A DNA stretch of 64,000 bases from Roseiarcus sp963776665 (lineage in GTDB: Bacteria > Pseudomonadota > Alphaproteobacteria > Rhizobiales > Beijerinckiaceae), in the NCBI GenBank assembly GCA_963776665.1, contig CAVZNQ010000033.1, positions 1-64,000 of the forward strand, in the 5' to 3' direction. The translations under genes and the position numbers were made by a program. The notes beneath the pieces are model-generated. The model searched no databases and had not been told where the DNA came from. It was given only the letters and a program-made list of their open reading frames with translations. Shown piece after piece: positions 46,025-53,935 of the stretch. Within the stretch, counting starts at the first letter, position 1; each line of letters opens with the position of its first letter.

Positions 46025-46909
46025 ATGTCCAAGTCTTACGCTCGATTTGCGATCCCACTGGCGCTGCTCGGCTTATTTCCTACAGTTTCAGCCGCGGCGG
46101 AAACGCCTTTCTTCTTCAGCACCGGGGATCCGGACGGAAAAATGGCGACAGCCACCCGTCCCGATACCGGGCCATTCGAGATCGAATTGGCCGACGACTT
46201 CGTACTGACGAAAACGACCTCTATCACCAGCGCGACCTTCACGGGCCTGCTGCCCGCCGCTGCGCCACTCAGCGATATCGGCGAGGTCGTGGTCGAGATC
46301 TACCGCGTGTTCCCGAAGGATTCGACCTTCCCCCCCTCGGGGAACGTGCCCACGCGGGTCAATTCGCCGTCCGATGTCGCATTCGACTCCCGCGCCTCAA
46401 ATGGCGGCCTGACCTTCACACCCGGCGTGATTTCCGCCAGCTTCACCGCGGGCAACTCGGTGCAGCCGGGGGGCATCCACGCCTTTCCAGGCCAGACCAC
46501 CGGCGGCGACAGTGGGGTCACTGGGGAGGAGGTTGAATTCAACGTGGTCTTCACCACGCCTTTCGTCCTTCCCGCCGATCACTATTTCTTCGTGCCTCAG
46601 GTGGAGCTCTCGAACGGCGCCTTCTTGTGGCTGTCTGCGCCGAGACCGATCGTCCCGCCCGGGACACCGTTCCCGCCGGGGTTCACCGACCTGCAAAGCT
46701 GGACCCGCGATGCAGCGCTCGACCCCGACTGGCTGCGCGTTGGGCAAGATATCGTGGGCGGCGCTCCATTCCCGACCTTCAACGCAGCGTTTTCGCTGAC
46801 CGGCGACGTCGTGCCCGAGCCTTCGACCTGGGCGATGATGCTGCTCGGCTTCGCCGGTCTGGGCTTCGCCGCGTACCTCCGGGCCGGAAGGCTCGCGGCC
46901 CGCGCGTAG
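46025..46909 (+). CDS. PEP-CTERM sorting domain-containing exported protein
   Basis: 294 aa. Signal peptide (YARFAIPLALLGLFPTVSAAA), a Thr/Ser/Gly-rich beta-type body without a recognised domain (FSTGDPDGKMATATRPDTG, FELADDF-like repeats, TTPFVLPADHYFFVPQVEL), and a C-terminal sorting tail: VPEPSTWAMMLLGFAGLGFAAY followed by basic residues. In PEP-CTERM systems an exosortase cleaves at this motif and the protein is surface-anchored or released, often with exopolysaccharide. No exosortase gene is in the window. It is flanked on both sides by gene remnants. Confidence 0.85.
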   Translation: MSKSYARFAIPLALLGLFPTVSAAAETPFFFSTGDPDGKMATATRPDTGPFEIELADDFVLTKTTSITSATFTGLLPAAAPLSDIGEVVVEIYRVFPKDSTFPPSGNVPTRVNSPSDVAFDSRASNGGLTFTPGVISASFTAGNSVQPGGIHAFPGQTTGGDSGVTGEEVEFNVVFTTPFVLPADHYFFVPQVELSNGAFLWLSAPRPIVPPGTPFPPGFTDLQSWTRDAALDPDWLRVGQDIVGGAPFPTFNAAFSLTGDVVPEPSTWAMMLLGFAGLGFAAYLRAGRLAARA

Positions 46910-46920
46910 GGGCGCCCCGG

Positions 46921-47020
46921 CTACCCTCTTCCAGCGCCTCGGCCGCGATCGCCAGGCGCCGGGCGGCTTCGGGGTCGATCCGCTCGGCGAGCTCGCCATG
47001 GGCGCGGCGCCAGTCCGCGA
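46921..47020 (-). pseudogene. MarR-family regulator 3'-end fragment
   Basis: The minus strand reads ADWRRAHGELAERIDPEAARRLAIAAEALEEG, almost identical to the end of the intact marR at 50713-51177 (...ALEDG-stop). The stop is shifted out of frame by one missing G. The DNA-binding part is absent. Confidence 0.8.
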
Positions 47021-47026
47021 CGCCCG

Positions 47027-47166
47027 GCGCCCACGAGGAAAATCCAATCCTCGATCTTCCCGGCGAAATCGTGTTCGCCGGCGGGCGGCCCCCGACCGAA
47101 GTCGTCGGGCCGATGCTCGAGGACGAGGCGGCCAAGCTGCAGGCGGATTTCTGGGAGGCGCGCGGA
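47027..47166 (+). pseudogene. Nucleoside deaminase 3'-end fragment (copy 2)
   Basis: The frame reads GAHEENPILDLPGEIVFAGG then PTEVVGPMLEDEAAKLQADFWEARG, corresponding to the last 46 residues of the deaminase at 41407. It begins within a few bases of the end of the marR fragment. The frame stays open toward 48437 but no start precedes it. Confidence 0.78.
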
Positions 47167-47312
47167 GGGCAGGGGCGGGCCGTATCCATTTGAAAGTGGC
47201 GTCGATTACTCCGCGGATATTCGTTGGACCGATCATTCGCCCGCAAGTATGGATGAAGGGCGTCGCGGCTCCATCCTTGGGGCGCTTGGACAAATTGGTA
47301 GGGGACGACCCG

Positions 47313-48437
47313 ATGACTGCCGTGCGCCTCGTCGGAAACGCCGCACTCCCTTGCCTCTTGCTTCTTTGCCTCTCTTCAGCGCACGCCCAGGATATTCGGA
47401 TCGCGGTCGCCGGCTCCATGACCGGCTCCCTTGCGGAGGCCGGCGATGAGGTCAAGCGCGGAGCCGAACTGGCCGCCAGAGACATAAACGCTGCTGGCGG
47501 CGTCAACGGCAGAAAGATTGTCCTCAGCATCGAGGACGACGCTTGCGATCCCAAACAGGCCGTGTCTGTCGCCAATCATGTCGTGGGGGAGCAGATCACC
47601 CTGGTCGACGGTCACGTCTGCTCGGGCGCCTCAATTCCGGCTTCGGAGGTCTATGCGGAATATAACGTGCTCATGATGACGCCGGCGTCGGTCAATTCAA
47701 AGCTCACTGACAACGCTTTCGCCAAGGGCTGGCCGACGATCATGCGGCTCTACGCGCGAGACGACAACCAAGGCAAAATGGTCGGCGCGTGGATGGCGGA
47801 CAGGTACAGGAACAAGAAAATCGCGTTCGTGCACGACAAGAGCACGTACGGCAAGAACCTCGCCGATCAGGTCAAGGCGAACTTGAACGCCGCCGGCGTA
47901 CAGGAGATTCTCTATGAGGGGATCAACCCTGGCGAAAAGGACTACAGCGCCATTGTCGGCAAGCTGAAGGCGGTTGGGGCCGAAGTCCTCTATTACGGCG
48001 GCTATCCGACCGAGGGGGGCCTCATTCTGCGTCAGGCTGCCGACCAGGGCGTCAAATTCCAAATGGTGACGACGTCCGGTTTCGTTTCGCCCGAGTTCTG
48101 GTCGATCGCAGGTTCTGCTGGCGAAGGAGCCTTGTTTCCGTTTCCGCGCAATCCGATGGATCTGGACACCGCCAAACATGTCGTCGACGAGTTTCGGGCG
48201 ATGGGCTACGAGCCGGCAGGGTTTACGTTGTTTAGCTACGCCACGGTGCAGGCGCTTGCGGAAGGCGTCCGGCGCGCAGGCAAGCTGGACGGCGGGGCCG
48301 TTGCGCGTGCGCTGCGCGCGGGCGATCCGGTCGACACGGTATTCGGCCCGGTGGCCTTCGACGCAAAAGGGGACGCCGAAGGCATGACCTACGAAATGAA
48401 CGTTTGGCGCAGCGGCCGCTTCGGGAAGCTGCCCTGA
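47313..48437 (+). CDS. Branched-chain amino acid-type ABC substrate-binding protein
   Basis: 374 aa from ATG 47313 with a signal peptide (GNAALPCLLLLCLSSAHA). Periplasmic binding fold type I of the LivJ/LivK kind: IRIAVAGSMTGSLAEAGDEVKRGAELAARDINAAGGVNG, LVDGHVCSGASIPASEVYAEYNVLMMTPASVN, FVHDKSTYGKNLADQVK, and EVLYYGGYPTEGGLILRQAAD. It would deliver amino acids or aromatic compounds to a Liv-type transporter; no permease or ATPase gene is adjacent, so it is solitary here. Confidence 0.9.
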   Translation: MTAVRLVGNAALPCLLLLCLSSAHAQDIRIAVAGSMTGSLAEAGDEVKRGAELAARDINAAGGVNGRKIVLSIEDDACDPKQAVSVANHVVGEQITLVDGHVCSGASIPASEVYAEYNVLMMTPASVNSKLTDNAFAKGWPTIMRLYARDDNQGKMVGAWMADRYRNKKIAFVHDKSTYGKNLADQVKANLNAAGVQEILYEGINPGEKDYSAIVGKLKAVGAEVLYYGGYPTEGGLILRQAADQGVKFQMVTTSGFVSPEFWSIAGSAGEGALFPFPRNPMDLDTAKHVVDEFRAMGYEPAGFTLFSYATVQALAEGVRRAGKLDGGAVARALRAGDPVDTVFGPVAFDAKGDAEGMTYEMNVWRSGRFGKLP

Positions 48438-48479
48438 AGGCAGACCCGGCGTTGGCAGTCGCACACCGGACTTGCAGTG

Positions 48480-49010
48480 TTAGTGCTTTATGGGATCGAA
48501 CTTTACCGCGGCCTCGTCAATGTGGACGTTGGCGCCGTGAGAAATGGCCAAGCCGTCGCCCCGAGGAACCATGACAAGCGACATCCGGTCTTTGCCGGGC
48601 GGCCTCATCACGCCGTCCGGCTGCCGGAAGCCGCCAAATGACCAACGGACCACGGCCACCACCGCGCCGCCGGGCAGCGCCTCGACGCTTTCGATCTCGT
48701 CGAGTTTGGCGCTCCGATTCTTGAACATCATGTCGAAGTAGACCTGATGGGCTTGCTGCACTTCCGCCTTTCCGCGCCAGTGCATCCCCACGACATTGAC
48801 CCAATGAACGTCATCGGTCGCCAGCCCCCACATCGCGTTCATGTCGGCGGCGTTCCAGGCGGCCTCCCAGCCGTTTACGACAGCTCCCACTTTCCCGCGC
48901 ATGTCATCGCTGACTCCGGCCATTGCTTCGGTTCCTGCGTTGGAGACGGCCCCGGCGATGCCGGCCGTCATGACGCCGAATTTGCGCCGCGTCATATTCA
49001 TCGCCATCAC
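48480..49010 (-). CDS. SgcJ/EcaC-type NTF2-like exported protein
   Basis: About 176 aa. Twin-arginine-like signal (NMTRRKFGVMTAGIAGAV), then an NTF2-like (SnoaL/DUF4440) fold: VGAVVNGWEAAWNAADMNAMWGLATDDVHWVNVVGMHWRGKAEVQQAH and VVRWSFGGFRQPDGVMRPPGKDRMSLVMV. Proteins of this group are small-molecule binding or isomerase-like; no substrate can be given. Several ATGs occur at the N-terminus (49010 to 48995) and the exact start is uncertain. Confidence 0.8.
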   Translation of the reverse strand: MMAMNMTRRKFGVMTAGIAGAVSNAGTEAMAGVSDDMRGKVGAVVNGWEAAWNAADMNAMWGLATDDVHWVNVVGMHWRGKAEVQQAHQVYFDMMFKNRSAKLDEIESVEALPGGAVVAVVRWSFGGFRQPDGVMRPPGKDRMSLVMVPRGDGLAISHGANVHIDEAAVKFDPIKH

Positions 49011-49098
49011 CTTCTTCTGCTGTCGGATCGACTTTGCGCGAGAGTTCGAGGATGCGCTTGTGGTCAGCGACCGCCGCCTCCCTCGACGTCACTTCTGC

Positions 49099-49491
49099 TC
49101 AATTGCCCTCGATCGCGACAATGCGGAAGCTGGCGTATTTGCTGCCGACATCCGCCTCAAGTGCATGCTGTTTCGCATAGAACGCCTTGACCGCCTCCAT
49201 ATCGGCGAACTGAAGGAGAGTGACACGATCCGGCGGCGGGGAACCGCTCAAGCTGACGGCGGTAGGGCCGCCGGCGTTAGAGTTGCCGGCGAGGAACTTT
49301 CCGCCGCTTTCTCTTATGTTGGCTTTCGTCTGGGCGAGAAAATAGTTGTTGTAGCCGACCCAATCTCTGACATCGATTTCGGCCCAGACATACGCGGGTG
49401 GCCTGGCCTGCGCGTGCAAGACGCTGGCGGCGCCAATGCCAAGAACAAAGCTGCCAATGACAGCCGCGCCAATTTTATATCTGGATTTCAT
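49099..49491 (-). CDS. DUF1330 domain-containing exported protein
   Basis: 130 aa. Signal or anchor segment (YKIGAAVIGSFVLGIGAASVLHAQA) followed by a DUF1330 ferredoxin-like domain: AYVWAEIDVRDWVGYNNYFLAQTKANIRESGGKFLAGN, RVTLLQFADMEAVKAFY. Function of DUF1330 is unknown (dimeric alpha/beta barrel). It lies 88 bp upstream of the NTF2-like gene on the same strand, so both may form an operon of small exported proteins. Confidence 0.85.
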   Translation of the reverse strand: MKSRYKIGAAVIGSFVLGIGAASVLHAQARPPAYVWAEIDVRDWVGYNNYFLAQTKANIRESGGKFLAGNSNAGGPTAVSLSGSPPPDRVTLLQFADMEAVKAFYAKQHALEADVGSKYASFRIVAIEGN

Positions 49492-49697
49492 TGTTGCTTT
49501 CCTCCGTAGTCGCTCGGAACGAACGCTTCATGCCCGCGTCTGACGGCGGCGATGGTTTTGGGTTTCGGATGGGCGTTCGCTCAGGATGCGATGGCCTCAG
49601 GAGCCGCCGCGCCTCTAAACCCGCCGAGATCTCCATCCTCGAACACGCTGCCGGAGAACCATGCGCGAGAGTTGGCGGAAGCGATTGTAGATTTTGG

Positions 49698-50504
49698 TCA
49701 TTGAGCCGGAAAACGCGAGTTTTCCCAATCGCCGACGAGGCCGCTTGGGAGCACGCCAGCAAAAGTGCGGCATTCGCCGATGAAATGGGCCTGATCGAAA
49801 TACCCAAGTTCATGGACAATATCCGTCCATGATCTGTCCGGGGCGTTGTGGTGTGCGGTTATAGCGGCGTCAAACCGGATCGTTCGCGCAAACAGTTTTG
49901 GCGTCACTCCCACTTCCGACGCAAAACGACGCTGAAACTGGCTGGCGCTCAGACCCGACTTTCGAACGAGATTCCCGATCCGCGCACGGCCTTGCCCGGC
50001 CATCAACAGTCGCGACGCGCGCTCGATCGCGACGTCGGGTTCGCGCCTCTCCAGCATCATGGCCGCCCAGCGTTCGACCGCCGCGACACGCGAAGGGAAG
50101 TTCGGCGCCAAGCGCACGGAGTCATCGAGCGCCAGTGCAGATTTGCCGAGAACGTCCGAAGCCGCGGGGTCGTCGTTGACCAGCGACGCCATATTGATCC
50201 CGACCAATCGGTTCAGGCCAGTCGGGTGAAACAGAATGTTGAAAACATGAATCCGGCCCAACTCATAAATCTGGGCGAACTGATGGGTCATCGGACCGGT
50301 TACATACGTTTGCGGCATGAGGCTTGCCGGGCCATTGTCGTGACGCACCCGGTATGGCTCAGCCAGATGGAACTGGAGCATCTGGTGAGGTCGCGCAGCG
50401 ACAGGCCAGGTCCGTTCAGTTGATCCCAAATCCTCGCATATCTCTACGAATGAGCGAACGACGCTTCGAAGTTCGGGACGCGGCAATGCTCGCTTGACAT
50501 CCAT
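49698..50504 (-). CDS. AraC family transcriptional regulator
   Basis: 268 aa. N-terminal domain of the DUF6597 kind (RSFVEICEDLGSTERTWPVAARPHQMLQFHL, PQTYVTGPMTHQFAQIYELGRIHVFNILFHPTGLNRLVG) and a C-terminal AraC DNA-binding domain (IGNLVRKSGLSASQFQRRFASEVGVTPKLFARTIRFDAAI, IVHELGYFDQAHFIGECRTFAGVLP). Both HTH motifs appear complete. It is transcribed toward the DUF1330/NTF2-like pair, which it may regulate (inference from position). Confidence 0.9.
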   Translation of the reverse strand: MDVKRALPRPELRSVVRSFVEICEDLGSTERTWPVAARPHQMLQFHLAEPYRVRHDNGPASLMPQTYVTGPMTHQFAQIYELGRIHVFNILFHPTGLNRLVGINMASLVNDDPAASDVLGKSALALDDSVRLAPNFPSRVAAVERWAAMMLERREPDVAIERASRLLMAGQGRARIGNLVRKSGLSASQFQRRFASEVGVTPKLFARTIRFDAAITAHHNAPDRSWTDIVHELGYFDQAHFIGECRTFAGVLPSGLVGDWENSRFPAQ

Positions 50505-50712
50505 ACCGGCCCCTCGAAGGAAGAGAGCTTGGATTTCGGCGCTACCGGCGACAGTTTTTTCCTCGCGACAATTCGCCGCGACGCAGACATGTCGTCGCTA
50601 TCTCCTTAAACCCTTCCACCGCGCTGTACGAATCTCCAGGCTAATTGCATCGCACTCTGCCATGACCGATTCCGCGTCGCGCCCGGACCCATGGCGCCGA
50701 TCGGGTTCCGGC

Positions 50713-51177
50713 CTACCCGTCCTCCAGCGCCTCGGCGGCGATCGCCAGGCGTCTGGCGGCCTCCGGGTCGATACGCTCGGCGAGTTCGCCGTGCGCGCGG
50801 CGCCAGTCGGCGAGCGCCGCCTCGAGCTTCAGCGCGCCCGTTTCGGTCAAGCGCACCGCGCGGCGCCGTGCGTCCCTGTCGCCGGCGGCGATCTCGATCA
50901 GGCCCGAGCTCTCCAGCACCTGCAGGTTGCGCGACAGCGTCGACTGGTCGAGCCCGGTACGCTGGGCAAGCGCCCCGAGCGTGTCGTCGCGCGCCGAGGC
51001 GATCTGGGCCATCAGGCCGAACTGGGCGAGGCTCAGACCCGAACCCTGCATCCGCCGGTTGAGGAAGCCGGTGATGCGGCGCGCGGCGAGCCTGGCGTTC
51101 CAGCCGGCGCAGGCCCCGACCGCCGCCCGCGCGTCTGCGACGAGGGTCTTAGGTATCGGTTGCCTCGGCATCCTCAT
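50713..51177 (-). CDS. MarR family transcriptional regulator
   Basis: 154 aa from ATG 51177; an ATG further upstream at 51210 would overlap the operator-like repeats. Winged HTH core: GSGLSLAQFGLMAQIASARDDTLGALAQRTGLDQSTLSRNLQVLESSGLIEIAAGDRDARRRAVRLTETG, then a C-terminal dimerisation helix. Divergent from the PaaI thioesterase gene, the usual MarR target arrangement. A degraded copy of its 3' end is at 46921-47020. Confidence 0.9.
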   Translation of the reverse strand: MRMPRQPIPKTLVADARAAVGACAGWNARLAARRITGFLNRRMQGSGLSLAQFGLMAQIASARDDTLGALAQRTGLDQSTLSRNLQVLESSGLIEIAAGDRDARRRAVRLTETGALKLEAALADWRRAHGELAERIDPEAARRLAIAAEALEDG

Positions 51178-51180
51178 CGA

Positions 51181-51213
51181 TGTATGCATATGCATCATTT
51201 GTATCTGCATGCA
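51181..51213. promoter_or_regulatory. MarR operator-like repeats
   Basis: Two imperfect direct repeats, TGTATGCATATGCA (51181-51194) and TGTATCTGCATGCA (51200-51213), start 19 bp apart. The first contains the perfect palindrome ATGCATATGCAT (51184-51195) and the second TGCATGCA. They occupy the gap between marR and paaI and sit just before the AAGGAG ribosome binding site of paaI. Confidence 0.6.
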
Positions 51214-51226
51214 AAGGAGAAAAGCG

Positions 51227-51721
51227 ATGTTGACGACCGCGCCGCGCTATGGCGTCGCCGATCCGGTCGAAGCGAGGCTGATGTCGGGCCGCGCGTTCCT
51301 TGAGGCGATCATGGACGGCAGGTTGCCCGCGCCTCCGATCGCGAGGACGCTATCGTTCACGCTCGCCGAGGTCGGCGACGGCTTCGCCGTGTTCGAGGGC
51401 GACGCCGGCGAGCATCTCCTGAACCCGCTTGGCGTCGTCCATGGCGGCTGGGCGCTGACCCTGATCGACAGCGCAACCGGCTGCGCCGCGCAGACGATCC
51501 TGCCAGCTGGCGTGAGCTATACGACGATCGAAACCAAGGCCAATTTTGACCGGCCGATCCTGAAGGATTCCGGGCGGGTGCGCGCCGAGGGGCGGGTCAT
51601 CAACCGCGGCCGGCGCATCATCTCCTGCGACGGTCGGATCATCGACGCGCGGGGGCGCATCCTCGCCCACGGCGCCTCGACGCTGATGGTTTTGCCGGGC
51701 GACGGCTCCGCCGCCGCGTGA
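51227..51721 (+). CDS. PaaI family thioesterase (hotdog fold)
   Basis: 164 aa from ATG 51227 behind a clear AAGGAGA site. Hotdog core: LSFTLAEVGDGFAVFEGDAGEHLLNPLGVVHGGWALTLIDSATGCAAQTILPAGVSYTTIETKANFDRPIL and GRVINRGRRIISCDGRIIDARGRILAHGASTLMV. The HGG motif of the family is present. Hydrolyses acyl-CoA thioesters, likely aromatic or medium-chain. Divergent MarR regulator suggests induction by an aromatic or acyl compound. Confidence 0.9.
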   Translation: MLTTAPRYGVADPVEARLMSGRAFLEAIMDGRLPAPPIARTLSFTLAEVGDGFAVFEGDAGEHLLNPLGVVHGGWALTLIDSATGCAAQTILPAGVSYTTIETKANFDRPILKDSGRVRAEGRVINRGRRIISCDGRIIDARGRILAHGASTLMVLPGDGSAAA

Positions 51722-51968
51722 AGCGGACGGAGCCGGCGAATTTTTCTCGGGATATTTTCCTGCGCGAATTGGAATCCGCGCCCTGCGGCGAGCAGAGAGA
51801 AGACGGATTTTTTTGCTGCAAACCATTGAAAAGTCCGGATTCGGACGAATAAGACGAGGCAAATCGAAGTAGCTCCGTCTGGATTTGCTTGGCGGGGCTT
51901 GGTCTGCTTGGAGCTGTTTTGGCCGCCGGACATGGCGCGAATCCACTTTCTGATGGAGGACACCCGCG

Positions 51969-52337
51969 ATGAAGACCCTCACTGGCGTCGCCGCGCTCGT
52001 CGTGGCGCTGTTAATGACGCAGTCAACCTTCGCCGCCTCGCTCGGCAAGATCTGCGCGGCGGACATAAAGACCCAATGCGGCGACGAGATGAAGTCCGGA
52101 GGCCGGCCGCTCAAAGACTGCATGAAGGCGCACTTCTCCGACCTGTCAGAGGACTGTCAGGTGGCGATCATCCGCGCGGCCGCGGTGGGCAAGGCCTGCA
52201 AGGCCGATACCAAGAAGCTTTGCGCCGACGTCAAACCCGGCAAGGGGACCGTCGCGGAATGCATGAAGTCTCATGTGGACGACCTCAGCGACGGCTGTAA
52301 GGAGGCGATGGCGAAGGCCGAAGCGGTCAAGAAGTAG
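51969..52337 (+). CDS. Exported cysteine-rich repeat protein
   Basis: 122 aa. Signal peptide (GVAALVVALLMTQSTFAA) and two tandem Cys-rich repeats of the GLG1 type: ICAADIKTQCGDEMKSGGRPLKDCMKAHFSDLSEDCQVAI and CKADTKKLCADVKPGKGTVAECMKSHVDDLSDGCKEAM. Each repeat has four Cys with matching spacing, so two disulfides per repeat are expected in the periplasm. Function in bacteria is unknown. The upstream 247 bp probably contain its own promoter, but no consensus stands out. Confidence 0.82.
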   Translation: MKTLTGVAALVVALLMTQSTFAASLGKICAADIKTQCGDEMKSGGRPLKDCMKAHFSDLSEDCQVAIIRAAAVGKACKADTKKLCADVKPGKGTVAECMKSHVDDLSDGCKEAMAKAEAVKK

Positions 52338-52449
52338 CGTAGACCCGGCTCGGGGCGACGCTCATGGGCTTTCGGCGTCGTCGTTTGGAATTCCGTTCGC
52401 GGGCCGGACATGCTAGTAAACGTCGTTGAGCGCCCCGGTCCGCGGCGGA

Positions 52450-52463
52450 CGAACGATCGTTCG
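52450..52463. promoter_or_regulatory. Perfect 14-bp palindrome
   Basis: CGAACGATCGTTCG lies in the gap upstream of a small exported protein gene. It could be a binding site for a dimeric regulator; no second copy was noticed. Confidence 0.35.
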
Positions 52464-52577
52464 AAGCTCAGGCGCGCAACGGACAACGTGAAGAGGCGAA
52501 AGACGCACGACGGTTTCGGCCGGGGTCGTTCCCTCCGACTTGTTAGGCCCCGCCGCAAGCGGACAAGGAACGCGTCC

Positions 52578-52808
52578 ATGAAGACCAACGCCGTTCGATT
52601 TGCCGCAGGGCTCGCGTTCCTTGCCGCCGGCGCGCCTTTTCACGCCAAGGCTCAATTCATTTACCCGCCGGTGTTCGTCGTCCCGCCGCCGGCGCAGGAT
52701 TTCGGCACGCCAAAGCCAAAGCCGCCGCCCGACAAACCGAAACCCGCCGACGCGCCCGCAAAGGCCAAGGGAGGGCACTATGAAGGCCGAACGTGGGTGC
52801 CGGATTAG
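52578..52808 (+). CDS. Small exported proline-rich protein
   Basis: 76 aa from ATG 52578. Signal peptide (NAVRFAAGLAFLAAGAPFHAKA), then FIYPPVFVVPPPAQDFGTPKPKPPPDKPKPADAP and a C-terminal GGHYEGRTWVPD. The Pro/Lys-rich linker suggests a periplasm-spanning or wall-contacting peptide. Unknown function. Confidence 0.6.
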   Translation: MKTNAVRFAAGLAFLAAGAPFHAKAQFIYPPVFVVPPPAQDFGTPKPKPPPDKPKPADAPAKAKGGHYEGRTWVPD

Positions 52809-52874
52809 CCCTGAGTCGCTGGCCTCATTCGGCTCTGCGGCTCCCCGTAACCAGGGAGGGTTGCGCGGGACGCG

Positions 52875-53891
52875 CTATCGGATCGGCGGGGCGTATTGAA
52901 TGCCGCCGTTATCCCAGAGTTCGTTTAATCCGCGGGGAATCCCGAGCTTCGAATCGGCGCCAACGTTGCGGTCGAACACTTCCGCATAGTTGCCGACGCT
53001 CCGAATGGCGCGCGTCGCCCAGTCCTGGGTGAGGCCGAGCGGCTTGCCGAAGTCTCCCTCGGTTCCGACCAGCCGCTTGACCGACGGCTTCGTCGACTTC
53101 AGCGCATCGTCGATGGTCTTCGAGCTGACGCCGAGCTCCTCGGCGTTGATCATCGCGAAATTGACCCACTTGACGATATTGAACCATTGCATGTCGTCCT
53201 GGCGCACGACCGGACCAAGCGGCTCCTTCGAGATGACGTCCGGCAGGATCATGCTGTCGGCCGGCTTCGCCAGTTGAAGCCGTATCGCGAACAGCCCCAA
53301 CTCGTCGGTCGTCATCACGTTGCATTGCCCGGCCTGGTAGGCCGCGATCATCTCCGGGACGCCCGCCGCGTGGACGACTTCGTATTTCATATGATTGGAG
53401 TCGAAGAAGTCGGTGAAGTTGGGTTCGGTCGTCGTGCCCGGCTGCACGCACACCTTGCTGCCGTCGAGTTCGAGCGCCGACTGAAGATTGCGGCTCTTGG
53501 GAACGAGAAACGCCTGACCGTCGTAATAGGTCGTCCCCGTGAAGACGACGCCGTAGTCGCCTTCGCGGCCCATCGTCCAGGTCGAATTGCGCGACAGCAC
53601 GTCGATCTGTTTGTTCTTCAGGGCGTCGAACCGCTCCGAGGTCGAGACCGGCACATACTGCACCTTCGAGGGATCGTTGAAGATGACCGCCGCCAGCGCG
53701 CGGCAGAAATCGACGTCGAAGCCCGACCATTGACCTTTGTCGTCCTTGCTGGCGAAGCCCTCAAGGCCCTGGTTGACGCCGCAGACGAGCGAGCCGCGGT
53801 CCTGCACGGCCTTGAGGGTGGACTGGGCTTCGGCGGGTGCGCCGAACCCCACGGCCGCGGCGAGCGCGAAAAGGGTCGTCATCTTGCGCAT
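52875..53891 (-). CDS. General L-amino acid ABC substrate-binding protein (AapJ-like)
   Basis: 338 aa. Signal peptide ending APAEAQ. SBP family 3 domain of the AapJ/BztA type: RGSLVCGVNQGLEGFASKDDKGQWSGFDVDFCRALAAVIFND, ALKNKQIDVLSRNSTWTMGRE, KVCVQPGTTTEPNFTDFF, LGPVVRQDDMQWFNIVKWVNFAMINAEELGV. Binds polar or general amino acids for import. The cognate aapQMP genes are not adjacent, so it is solitary in this window. Confidence 0.92.
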   Translation of the reverse strand: MRKMTTLFALAAAVGFGAPAEAQSTLKAVQDRGSLVCGVNQGLEGFASKDDKGQWSGFDVDFCRALAAVIFNDPSKVQYVPVSTSERFDALKNKQIDVLSRNSTWTMGREGDYGVVFTGTTYYDGQAFLVPKSRNLQSALELDGSKVCVQPGTTTEPNFTDFFDSNHMKYEVVHAAGVPEMIAAYQAGQCNVMTTDELGLFAIRLQLAKPADSMILPDVISKEPLGPVVRQDDMQWFNIVKWVNFAMINAEELGVSSKTIDDALKSTKPSVKRLVGTEGDFGKPLGLTQDWATRAIRSVGNYAEVFDRNVGADSKLGIPRGLNELWDNGGIQYAPPIR

Positions 53892-53935
53892 GGATGATTC
53901 TCGTTTCCGTTTCGGGGCTCGGCCTGCGCGCCTGT

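Larger units (their letters stand above)
46910..47312. other. Intergenic region built from two gene tails
   Basis: It contains the marR tail fragment (46921-47020) and deaminase copy 2 (47027-47166), followed by about 145 bp that probably carry the promoter of the ABC binding-protein gene at 47313. No intact gene was seen. Confidence 0.5.

Noticed and set aside
48904..49092. 62-codon minus-strand frame between the DUF1330 and NTF2-like genes
   Set aside because: Its second half is a shadow of the NTF2-like gene in another frame and no ribosome binding site was seen.
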